Shown here piece by piece: positions 1-9,441 of a stretch of 64,000 bases of DNA. Location of the stretch: NCBI GenBank assembly GCA_003049465.1, contig PYSS01000022.1, positions 186,001-250,000 of the forward strand, given 5' to 3'. The notes below the pieces were generated by a model. That model made no database searches, was not told the DNA's origin, and was given only the letters and a program-made list of their open reading frames with translations. The stretch is from Magnaporthiopsis rhizophila (taxonomy: Eukaryota > Ascomycota > Sordariomycetes > Magnaporthales > Magnaporthaceae). Positions within the stretch are counted from its first letter, which is position 1; each line of letters opens with the position of its first letter. A program made the translations under genes and the position numbers.

Positions 1-1
1 A

Positions 2-532
2 TCCCGCGCTGTTGACCGCGTCAAACGTTAACAGCCGTGCAAGTCGATCAACCACACGGGCTACATGCCGCTGACTCGATTCCCCATTGCACTAAGCATT
101 GAGACTAAGCGTCCCAGTGGCAATATCGAGGATGCCGAGACCCAGCTAGGTGTTTGGCTAAATGCACAGTGGAAGATGCTCGAGGGGCTGGTCCGGGAGA
201 AGACGCGGAGCCTAGCAATGCCCGCGGACGCGAGTGGGGAGCCGGATTGCGTCGTCGCGGAGGGGAGCTCTACGGGCGGCAATCCCAACGGCGGCGATCT
301 CAACGGTCTTTCATTTTTGCCTGGCTTATGCATTGTCGGCCATCACTGGAAGTTCGCAGCCTTCGTCGTGGATACGACTACAGGAGAGAGCACCAGGTCG
401 CTTTGGATAAGCGGCGCCTTTGGCAGCACAGACAGCGTACTCGGCATCTACCAGATAGTCTGGTGCCTCCGCCGCCTGTCCAGGTTTTTGAAGGAGGAAT
501 ATTGGCCCTGGTACCTGGGAAACGTTCTGTAG
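2..532 (+). pseudogene. PD-(D/E)XK nuclease-like domain protein, C-terminal fragment
   Basis: The frame resembles the C-terminal half of the fungal PD-(D/E)XK nuclease-like proteins that are abundant and often linked to mobile or accessory DNA. Visible hallmarks are PIALSIETKRPSG (the E-x-K of the nuclease core), a following QLGVWLNAQW helix, FLPGLCIVGHHWKF, and a closing LKEEYWPWYLGN segment before the stop at 530-532. The same frame is open to the left edge except for a TAA at 29-31. This TAA lies inside sequence that looks homologous (AVDRVKR, then QPCKSINHTGYMPL). A CAA-to-TAA change would explain it. The N-terminal half lies outside the window, so pseudogene versus spliced gene cannot be settled. 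No function beyond the fold is claimed. Confidence 0.6.
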
Positions 533-751
533 CCCGCGGACGCTAGTTTCATAGTCAGCCCTGCTTCCGGAGGATATTTCTCTCCTCCGGATAGCGACAG
601 AGCGCCCGGCCGAATGAGCGCTGTTGGCCGGCACGCCACAAGCCCATGAAATTGGCCTGTTTAGCCACCGCCGTGGAGGAGGAAGACTTTTGATATTATC
701 TGCAGGGCGTACGGCGTTAACTACCTACTCTCTTACATGTCTTGCTGCCAT

Positions 752-1063
752 CTAGACCCTCATCCAAGGCACTTGACATCCCCTTACCCCTGCTGAGTAG
801 GACCCATGTTGACTACAAAGGGCAGGCCAGCCCCACGCTGGAAAGCCTCGCTCGAGGGTGCCAGCCAGCTCTGCCCGAGCCAGGCTCTCGAACTGCCTAA
901 CGCGTTCTTCGGCATACTTCGCCATGTTCCTCGCGCTGGCGGCCATCTGCTTGAGCTTGCTGACACGGTGTATGTGGATCCGCAGAACACAAGCTAACTC
1001 CTGGAAGCTGCCGCTTATGATCTGCCCAGGCTTGATAGCCCCGGCTGTCGATATCTCGATAGC
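752..1063 (-). pseudogene. Relic of an unidentified coding sequence
   Basis: A minus-strand frame of about 100 codons reads like real protein. It contains IKPGQIISGSFQELAC, then a long amphipathic helix-like stretch (MAASARNMAKYAEERVRQFE) and FPAWGWPAL. It is bounded upstream by TGA (1064-1066), with no good start codon at its beginning. I do not recognise the family. It could be the last exon of a gene whose upstream part has decayed, or a chance open frame. The amino-acid composition favours a relic. Confidence 0.3.
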
Positions 1064-1778
1064 TCACCAAGGGCGAAACAAAACGGGGGATCCGCCTCGG
1101 CTGCAGGGACGGCGTGGAGATCCCCATCGTCGTTGGCAGTTGTGGGCCGCAGTCGGCCTCCACGACGCTGAGTGCCGACGGAACCTCGACAGAGCTTTCG
1201 GAGGATCCGCTGGCCTGATCCCAGCGTAGCCGTTGACGGTTTTGCCGCTGCTGCTCTCCCCCGTCGACCTCGTTATGTCACATTCGTGCTGTCGTCTCGC
1301 CAATGCTCGCAAAGGTCTTGGATCCTCATGATACCGAGCCAGCCGCGGCCCGCCTGCGGCTGCGGCTCGTTCTTACCCAGCCATTGGGAGATGACGACAG
1401 GGTGAGCAATACAGGGGCGCTTGCTGAATGCGACGGCGAGAATGTAACAAGGCTCGGTTAAGAGATGCTAATCTTGATAGTTTACAAGTTGTACATCCCT
1501 GCCTGTCTTCAATAGAGATGGAAAATAAATGCAGTCAACGCCGTATCTCGTCGAAATAGTACACATCCGCCCCACAAAGAGGAACCTGATATGTGGCTGA
1601 TCTGAACAAGCAGGATGTTGAGCAGAAGGAACGCTCAGCTACCCGTCTCCTTGGCTGCTCCCGATCCCGTCTCGGCTCTGGCTTTCCTTTTGCGTCGGTG
1701 CAGTAAGCACGGGTTAGTTCGACGTCAAACAACGGCCCCTCCGCGACACAAAACAGCTCCGCGGGCCGGGGGCTCATC
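1064..1778. other. No gene seen
   Basis: Only short frames on both strands with shadow-like composition (Arg/Pro/Ser-rich). No splice-consistent coding structure was found. Confidence 0.5.
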
Positions 1779-2021
1779 TCACTGCGCAGCTTTGTCGACG
1801 GCGTCCGGGTCACCTTCCCGGCCTCGCGAGACCTCGGTGGTCAGATCCTCGCCGTACCGGACCTCGGCGCCGGGGAACTTCTTCTCGGCTCGGGTGTCGA
1901 CCCCCGCGTCAAAACCGGCGTCACCGCGAAAGTCGTGGCCGACTTTTGCCTCGTACGTGTTGAGGTCCGCTTCAGCCTGGCGGGCTATCGAACTCAGCTG
2001 CTCCTTGCTTGGGTCCGACAT
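1779..2021 (-). CDS. Small conserved acidic protein, 80 aa
   Basis: This 80-residue hydrophilic protein starts with MSDPSKEQLSSIARQAE. The centre has a Gly/Asp-rich GDAGFDAGVDTRAEKKFPGAEVRYG block that resembles small fungal proteins of unknown function seen across Sordariomycetes. The frame is open a further 22 codons upstream, to a possible start at 2087, but the family resemblance begins at the ATG at 2019-2021, so that start was chosen. There is no signal peptide or membrane segment. A TGACGTCA palindrome lies about 180 nt upstream. The protein ends soon after the conserved block, whereas relatives I remember run longer, so the 3' end may be shortened. Confidence 0.6.
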   Translation of the reverse strand: MSDPSKEQLSSIARQAEADLNTYEAKVGHDFRGDAGFDAGVDTRAEKKFPGAEVRYGEDLTTEVSRGREGDPDAVDKAAQ

Positions 2022-2198
2022 GTCTTCTATCGAGTAGTTATTTGGGTATTTGCCGAATGCAGTGAGGGCTGCGTGTGATGACAACACTAGGGGCGTGAAA
2101 ACAATGCTAAATGTGTTTGCCAGCTTGCTAAGATGCTACCCATGCCCCCCGAGTAGGAACCCGGCTTTTGTAGTCGCTCATTGCAGATCCATCGTGTT

Positions 2199-2206
2199 TG
2201 ACGTCA
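2199..2206. promoter_or_regulatory. CRE-type palindrome TGACGTCA
   Basis: An exact 8-bp bZIP (ATF/CREB-type) palindrome, flanked as TTTGACGTCAAAA, lies about 180 nt upstream of the 80-aa gene. Function is inferred only from the motif. Confidence 0.4.
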
Positions 2207-2502
2207 AAATTACGTCTGGATGGTGGGACTGGTTCGCGGGACGATGATATCACGATTATTCGAAAACTGGGGAACAGATCTGGGCGGAAGTGATCTGCGA
2301 CCACCTAGATAGACGCACATGCCCCCAGACAGCAATCGATTGTCAGCTACCTGCATTTGTCGGAGCAACAGAAGGAACAAAAAATGCGGGCTACGTTGTG
2401 TATGCTAGATTTTTGTCGCGAGGTGCTAGCACTTCGAGTGGAGGACGGCGAGCGCGAGACCGGCGTGACCCATCAACCCCTCTGATGCTGCCCAGAGGCC
2501 GC

Positions 2503-3372
2503 TCAACTAACAGAGTCAACACCATACTTCTTTCCCCTAAAATCACTCATGTCCCCGAGCTCCTCTTCCGACCCAAATAGCACGCTGACGAAAACGCGGT
2601 CCGACGAGCCCCAATCCGGCTCCGAGTGCACGGGCGAATCGGGCTGGCCCCAAGAAAAGCGAATGATCTGTCGAGGGGACGCCAACGACACCTCGTCGAC
2701 CCCGATGGCGTCGCGCAGACGAGTCGCGAGCGCGCCGCGCGCCGCGAGCTCGTCGCCTCCGGCGTCGACATCGGCGTCGTAATCGGCAATGGCCTCGTCC
2801 ACGAGCGGTCCGGGCCGCATCAGACGCGTCGGGGGGCCGAGGAGCGTCAATGCGTACTTGGCGTGGTGCCGCGCCGTGGTCGGCGGGGATGCGGCTGACT
2901 GGTTGCCGCTACTGTCTTCAACCACACCGCCAGCTCTGTGATCGCCGTGGCCCGGGCAGGAACAGTCAAACATGACACCGTCACGATGCTAGCGCGGCGT
3001 CGCATACTCGTCCGTCGGTTTGAACATGCCCACTGTTAGCCAGCACGCCTGTGTCACGGCCGGCCGGGCTGCAGGGTCGGCAATGGCGAGAGCGTCTCGG
3101 GCTGCTGCCTCGAGGAAGCAAGCGATGGGTTTTTTAAAGGTCGGCAATGGTGTCGTCGTCGGGCCGCCATAAGTTGTATTAGCGATGATGAAGGCGCCAG
3201 CGGACCCGGCGAGAGATTCGGCGTGAAAGAAACCGTACCAGCTGTAACTTGACTCCTTGTTGACCGAGCCAAGGACATCGCCTGGAAGATCCAGCGGACA
3301 CTCGATGGTCGCAAATGGCGCTGGAGACTGGTACGCCTGTTCGACGGGCGGCGGCGAAGCCACGACTGCCAT
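2503..3372 (-). pseudogene. Conserved fungal oxygenase-like protein interrupted by one TAG
   Basis: Two minus-strand frames (3372-2989 and 2988-2503) are the same reading frame separated by a single TAG at 2989-2991. The first part has CPLDLPGDVLG, SYSWYGFFHAESLAG and CWLTVGMFKPTDEYATPR. The second continues HRDGVMF, KYALTLLGPPTRLM, IIRFSWGQPDSPVHSEPD and SVLFGSEEELGDMSDFRG. From memory, this conserved fungal family has tryptophan where the stop lies (TPR-W-H-x-D-G), so TGG to TAG is the simplest explanation. H-x-D followed by a distal H (PVHSEP) resembles the iron ligands of 2-oxoglutarate-type oxygenases, but that assignment is an inference. No intron can remove the TAG: the only local GT...TAG is about 20 nt. 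Without the stop the protein would be 289 residues from the ATG at 3370-3372. Confidence 0.6.
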
Positions 3373-4551
3373 CCTGGCCGATCTCGGTTTTGCACCGTTG
3401 TGGTCTTGCTGTGGACATGGTCGACGTCTGAAGGGCTCGCTCCTTCCTCATCATCAAAAGACGGACTGCTGCCTGGTTGCACAATCCAGACTGAACCAGA
3501 TTAGGCTTAGCTGAAAGACGCCGTTGTTGTCGCACAATTACGCGAGTCTGGTGTCACTTTTCCACCCCGCCGTCGTTCTTGGCCAGCGCATTGACACAGA
3601 AGGATGAAAGGAGAATGGAAACGCCAGCAGCCGAAAACCGCACGTGGTATCGCCGCGGCCTAATCAGGCCGGCTCCGGGATTTTTGTTTTCAACATTCAA
3701 GCGTGCTGTCTCTGCTTGCACGGCCTGTCGGGCCTCTACCAAATCCTCGGATGGGCTTGAAGACCGGAACGGATCCTGACATCCCTTTCAACCCCCGCAG
3801 CAACCGCCTCGCCGAAGAACCAGTCAGTCGGGCTCGAGCTTGAAGGCAGACAGGCTTCCCAGAAAGCTAACCGAGGCCCTGCCCCAAGGATTATTGACCG
3901 ATAGGTGGGGTTCAAGCTTTGGGCGATGGGGAATAAACAGGATTCCATGGCGTATCTCTTGCATCCATGGCGGTAGCACATCACCGCCAGTTATGTTTCC
4001 TCGGCTGGGTCAACGTCGCCGTCCGTCCGGTCAACTGTTTATCAGATGGACCTGCGGCGACCCTCAGCAGGTGAATTGTGTGGATGGGCACCCCTTTCCG
4101 GCGCATGTCCATGGCGAGTGTGGGGTTGGCACAAATTGCCTCGCTTCCTGGAATGCTCCATCGTCCATACCATTCTGGGTGCAATGCTGCCCCTCAAGGT
4201 TCGACTATTTCGAGCTGGATGCCCACTGGGCTGCCCACACGGGCCCCCACACAACACGCGATGGCAGGTGTCACGAATCGTGCGGGAAAATTTCTCCATC
4301 TCGTGTGTTATCAGATCCATCAGCCACCCATAATCTCCCGATCTGATAACCTTATAGGGCAGCCGGGCGCGCGTGTCCTTTAGGGTCCTTTTCTTTTTTT
4401 TCTCTCCCGGTATACCCGGAACCAAAGATCGCCCACTCCCCTCCTCTTCGAGGCCACCACCGTCCCCGCGACGATCAGACGTCAAACGGATCGGACCGCA
4501 TGTGCGCACGTTGCAGCTGCAGGTAGCATTCGATTGTGACGGTCTGTCAAG
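3373..4551. other. No gene seen; promoter side of the permease
   Basis: I found no convincing coding frame. A pyrimidine-rich run (about 4385-4400) precedes the permease gene, as is common in fungal promoters. Confidence 0.5.
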
Positions 4552-6561
4552 ATGGTGGCCATGGACAAGGTTAGAAGTACGGCGCACCCACCCTTTCACG
4601 AGGTTTCACCTGGAGGTGGCGGCTTGGTGGTTGTATAGCAGTGTCGAGACTAACACGCGGCGTCAACGCGTAGCATTCTTCCTTGGCGATGCGGCCAAAT
4701 CCAAGGAGGAGCGGAAGCTTGTGCAGAAGCTTGGTAAGTCGGGGCCTTTTACCAACCCCGCATTCTGCTTTGCCGTCCGCCAGTGATCGCGTGCTGACAT
4801 GAGATGGATACCAGATTTGTTCATTATGGTACGCGTGATCGCAGATGGCAGCTCCGACGGTGACGATATTGATCGGGCCGCTCTGACGATCATGCCTCCC
4901 TAGACATATTGCTGCTTCAGCTACTTCTTCAACTTCTTGGGTATGCTCGAGCCATGGCACCCACCCGCACTATTGCTTCTCTCCTTAGCCACCATGGGCA
5001 TGCTCGCCTGGGTTTGTCTAACGCCATAACACCTCGTCCACAGATCGTGCCGCCTTTGCCAATGCATATGTCGCTGGCCTTCGCGAGGCCCTGAACATGA
5101 CTGGTGTCGAATACAATGGTGTTCTCGCGGTTACCACAGCCGGGTATGTCGAGACAATGCCTTGCGTCGACGTACTCCCCCTCTCAAGTCCACTGCTGAC
5201 ACAATTATCCACCCCTCGCTACAGCATGGCGGTTAGTCAGCTCGCCCACGGCATCATAATCCAGAAGGTCGCTCCTCGAATCTGGCTGCCATCCATGGTG
5301 GTGGTCTGGGCCGGCCTGACCATGGCCAGCGCCGCGGTCAAGACGGTCCCGCAGCTGATGGCGATCCGGTTCCTGCTCGGCCTGGCTGAGGGCAGCACGT
5401 ACGCGGGCACCATCTACATCATCGGGTCGTGGTACAAGCCGCTCGAGATCGCCAAGCGCACCGCCATTTTTACCGCGTCGGGCCAGGTCGGCACCATGTT
5501 CGCGGGCGTCATGATGGCGGCCATCTACCAGGGCATGGCCGGCATGGCCGGCCTGGGCGGCTGGCAGTGGGTCTTCCTGATCGACGGCATCATCACGCTG
5601 CCCATCGCCATCTTCGGCTTCCTCTACTTCCCGGACATCCCCGAGATCACGTGCGCGACGTACCTGACGGCAAAGGAGAAGGAGATGGCGGTGGCGCGGC
5701 TGCCGCCCGTGGCCGCGGGCGGGCACAGCGTGGCGCCGCTCTCGCTGCTCAAGCGCGTGGCGCTGACGCCCATCTTCTGGCTCCTGCTGCTCTGGTCGCC
5801 CGTGTGCGCGACGACCGAGGCGTACGCGGTGCAGAACAACCTGCTCATCTGGCTCAAGTACCAGCAGACGCACGGCGGGCACTTCACGCAGGCCCAGGTC
5901 AACCAGTACCCGCTCGGCGTGCAGGCCGTCGGCATCGCGGCCAACATGCTGGCGGCCTGGCACATGGACGCGACGGGCACGCGCGTGCCCATGGCGCTGC
6001 TGGCCGCGTCGCTGCAGCTGGTCGTCGCCGCCATGCTGCTGGTGCCGACGCTGCCTTTCGCCGGCACCATGTTCGCCTTCTACCTCAACGGCAGCGCCTA
6101 CATGGTCAACCCGCTCATCTTTGGCTGGGCCAACGTGATCCTGCAGCGCAGCGGCGACGACGCCGTGCGCAGCGTTACCGTCTACTGCATGAACATCGGC
6201 TCCATGGTGCTCTACACCTTTTGGGGCGTTGTCCTGTACTCGGCCGACGACGCGCCGTACTGGTTCAAGGGCGGCATCGCCATGATTGTGTGCTGTTTCG
6301 TCATGATCGGGTACACCTTTGTCATCCACAAGGTATGGTTTAACCGTCTCCCACCATGCGGGTCTTTTTTTGTTTCAAGCCAATTTTCGCTGACATAAGA
6401 CATCTTTTTCTTTCTAGCTGGATCGTTCCACCATGGCCAAATTCAAGGAGGGAGAGGCTGCCAGGGCGCAGGCTAACGACAAAGTGGAGATGTCGGAACC
6501 GGCCGAGAAGGTGCCAGGAGAAGAGAAGGAGACGTCCAAGACGGCAGTTGCATCGCAGTAG
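4552..6561 (+). CDS. MFS permease of the anion:cation symporter (Dal5/Tna1-like) family
   Basis: Major facilitator of the fungal allantoate/nicotinate-type permease family, expected in the plasma membrane importing an organic anion; the substrate is not predictable. Proposed exons are 4552-4569, 4649-4733, 4815-4828 (14 nt), 4904-4940, 5044-5143, 5225-6332 and 6418-6561, giving 501 residues. The cytosolic N-terminus (GDAAKSKEERKLVQKL) leads through the micro-exon and short exon into FSYFFNFLDRAAFANAYVAG, the family's first helix and loop. Later motifs include HGIIIQKVAPRIWLP, RFLLGLAEGSTYAG and GWQWVFLIDGIITLPIAIFG. The last exon adds a charged Lys/Glu-rich tail. The 81-nt intron at 5144-5224 has no stop and is a multiple of three. 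The first intron (donor GTTAGA, acceptor GAG) is weak, so the start is uncertain; the rest is well supported. Confidence 0.85.
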
Positions 6562-6746
6562 GGATGTGATCGGTGGCGCCGGTCAGGGAAAATGCCACAA
6601 ACACAAGGGTATTTTATTTTATCTGGGGTGCGCTTTGCCCGACTTGGCTGCCAAGAGCCCACAAGGAAAATCATTCAAAAAAAAAAAAAAAGCCAGGGCT
6701 GAGGAGACGACCCTGACGCGATGGAGTGGACCAAAAATAGAGAGTG

Positions 6747-6752
6747 AATAAA
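6747..6752 (+). terminator. Poly(A) signal AATAAA
   Basis: Canonical AATAAA 185 nt after the permease stop codon, after an A14-type run near 6677. Likely 3'-end signal of the permease mRNA. Confidence 0.4.
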
Positions 6753-7075
6753 CGCGACACGACCGTTGACACAGCACGAGGTTAGCCAGCCACTTCAACC
6801 CGTCAGCAGCTATGACGTCGAAAGCGGAGAGCAACACAATAAAAAAAAAATTCGAAAGAAAAGACAACCATTTTTTAGGCTTCGTCACGCACGACATTAT
6901 CCCCAAAGTGATTTATTTGTAAATTCGTGGAAAACTTGAGCACAGGTCTGGTACCTCTCGCCCCGTCCGCACGTATATATATGTATGCCTTATGTACGTG
7001 TATCTACACCCCACCCAACCCGTCCAAAGCGAAGGTGCTTTATTTCCGGCCTGATTCCTTTGCCGTCTGTGATAC

Positions 7076-7387
7076 TTAAAAGACACAGTCGCCGCCACCC
7101 CAGAGGTTGATGTAGCTGTAGTTGAGAGAGAACGCATGATGGTCAGTACCCAAAGGGTTGAAGGAGGCGGGGGAGGAGGATAAGGCAGCTTACCAGCCGC
7201 CGCCGTGGGAGTCGCCGCAGTTGTAGGTGCACTGGGCGCCCACCGAGCAGCCCAGCCCGACCGCCTCCTGGGCCTTGATGCGCTTGGCCTGGGCCGGGGT
7301 CGGGAGCTTGGGGCACTTGTCCGCGGGGGCGGGGACGGCGAGGACGATGCCGGCGAAGGCGACGAGGAGCATGGCCCCGATCTGCAT
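7076..7387 (-). CDS. Small secreted cysteine-rich protein, 77 aa
   Basis: Two exons (7387-7194 and 7115-7076, intron 7116-7193 with GTAAGC...CTACAG) encode 77 residues. The start MQIGAMLLVAFAGIVLA is a clear signal peptide, with likely cleavage near AVPA-PAD. The mature part, about 57 residues, has six cysteines: one near the N-terminus (DKCPKL), then C-x5-C-x3-C-x8-C-x8-C in the last 31 residues, with Gly-rich loops (GGGC, WGGGDC). Six cysteines suggest three disulphides, as in secreted antimicrobial-like or effector-like fungal proteins, but the spacing lacks the terminal C-x-C of CS-alpha-beta defensins, so no family is assigned. Splicing is needed to create the fifth cysteine and the C-terminal end. 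It is convergent with the permease upstream. Confidence 0.75.
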
Positions 7388-8366
7388 TTTTGACGGTGGC
7401 GGTTGTGGTGTAGAAGAAGGGTGAAGTTTTTCTTTGATGTTTTGTATCTGGACCGGCCGGTTTCGTAGGGTGAAGGAAAGAGAGGATGACGAGGGGATGG
7501 AGATGGGATGGCACATCCAGATCTGATGGCGGGAATCCGTTCGGGTTTATGTACACGAGGACGGCTCCTGGCAAGAAGCCGTCATGATCGCCAAAACAAT
7601 CCATTTCTATGTACCTGGTAAGATGTATCCTCGCATAGCCCGGAATGGTTCGTTTTGTGGTTGACTCGCCAATGTTCCGAGCAACACGGTTCCCAGTGGG
7701 CGGATGCCATCGAGTCCGGATTAGGAAATTCTGATTATGCCATCTGCATCGACCGCGGTTCCTGGCCACGGCGGCCAAGGCCCCGCAGTGCGACGTTTGT
7801 TTCAACACCCAAAGAGACTGCAACCTCGAACTGGCCCGCCTTGCCGCAAGCGCCGTCCGTTTTTTTCTTGGTTTTTACATTTTCCCCCTGACTGGCGGAC
7901 GAGGGTGACCCCTTTCCTCCCAAACTTGATCAATGTTTGGTCGTCTGATTCCACATTCGAATGGCTCGGCTCTGCATGCCGCGCGATGCGATGGCATTGT
8001 GGCCACGGCGGTGTTGTTTTTGGCATTTGTACAGTAAATAAATAGATTGATGGTGGCAATTAACTGTGCCTCGCTCGGCACCGGCTAATACTGCGCTGCT
8101 TGCGGGGGATCTGCCGTCGGGTTCTGTTCCCAGAAGTCTTCGCAACAGCCTTCTTTTTTTCTTTTCCCCGCTCGTGCGCCTGATAATAAGCCGACGGGGC
8201 CTTGGGTGCCGAGGACTACCGAAGCCTGATCACATTTGCAGACATTGGCTCTGACGTTGCCCGTCTAGGCTCGGACGACGACAGGTTGCAGACGCGCTCG
8301 GCCATAGCACGGCCAGATAGCAGCACCAAGTGACATGGCAGATTTTATTACTAACAGCGATCACGG
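7388..8366. other. No gene seen
   Basis: 5' flank of the small secreted protein gene and 3' flank of the membrane protein gene. Frames here look like chance ORFs. Confidence 0.5.
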
Positions 8367-9441
8367 CTACCCCTTCTTCACCCTTACAAGCATCCCCACG
8401 TGCATGCTCGTCCTCCTCTGCGCCGACCGCCTCGCGGCCTGCTTGGACAGCGGCAGCGGCGGCAGCTGCTTGCGCTGGGACGTGGCGCCCTCGAGGCTGG
8501 ACGACGCCGTCCTGGGGCGGCTGATGGCCGAGTCGAGCGCGTCGAGTTCCGTGGGCATAGGCGGCGCCATGGGCGCCATGCTCAGGTGGTGTTCCGGACT
8601 GCGGGTGGTGCCGTCGTCGACGATCAGCCCGTCCGAGCCGGGGGCCGGCGCCATCGTCGACACCCGTCCGCCACCGTCGCCACCTAGCGACGACGCGGCG
8701 CCAAGCGGAGACAGGGGCGGCGGTACGTAGCTGCCCCGGTCGCTGCCGGGCCCCGGCGGCCCCGTGCTGATGCTCCATGGGCCCCAGTACTTGGGCATGG
8801 GGTCGTGCATCCTCCCGGGGCCGCCGCTGAGCGAGTCGAGCGAAGACGGCGGCCAGGACGCGACGGCGGCGGCGGCGGCGGTGAGCGAGTTGGAGCGCGA
8901 CTGGTAGCGCAGTCGCAACTCCTCCTGCTTCAGCTGCTTGCGGCCCCGGTACCACACGAAGAAGACGGCGAAGCCGAGGATCGCGAGCACGACGAGGCTG
9001 CCGATCACACCGCCGACTATGATACCAACGGGCGCAGCGTTGGGACTGGTGGCATTGTTGCTGCCGCTGTCTTGTCGTCGTCGGTGTTCGGCGGGCTGCG
9101 GGTCTGCTGGGTCTTTGCTCGGCGGTTGTCGACGTTCTGACGGCAGGCACCCCAGGCAATTGTCAAATTCCAGATTCCCTGAAAGCCATGTATTCTTGTT
9201 GTTGGAGCAAACATCAAACGGGAGGAAGCTCACCAGTCAAAATTGGAACCCATCGCCGTACCCAATGGCTTGTCCTTGGACCCGTCTGCCATCCTCCTAC
9301 TTGGATCACTTGTACCCTGCCCGACTTTTCGAGATGAAGTGGAGCTGGCACCACTGGCCTCGGGTCTGGTGCCGCCACCGCTGGCGTAAAGAGCTCTGGC
9401 AGAAAGAGTAGGAGAAGAGCGACCCGGGCCGAAGTCATCAT
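8367..9441 (-). CDS. Putative single-pass (type I) membrane protein, 339 aa
   Basis: Exons 9441-9234 and 9178-8367 join in frame across a 55-nt intron (GTGAGC...CAG). The N-terminus MMTSARVALLLLFLPELFTP is a signal peptide, with cleavage probably after AVA. A short extracellular part of about 100 residues has NLEFDNCLGCLPSE and an NNATSPN glycosylation-type site. It is followed by a single membrane helix (GIIVGGVIGSLVVLAILGFA then VFFVWYR) with a basic cytoplasmic border (RGRKQLKQEE). The remaining 200 residues or so are Pro/Ser/Gly-rich and disordered. This layout recurs in fungal wall-sensor-like or adhesin-like proteins, but I recognise no named domain. Part of the extracellular sequence could be misassigned if a different upstream intron is used. 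Confidence 0.55.

Noticed and set aside
2970..3000. Intron that would remove the TAG at 2989
   Set aside because: The only GT...TAG pair is about 20 nt, too short for a spliceosomal intron.
5205..6329. 374-codon minus-strand frame opposite the first permease
   Set aside because: His/Arg/Gly-rich composition is the mirror of GC-rich third positions in the permease exon. No motif.
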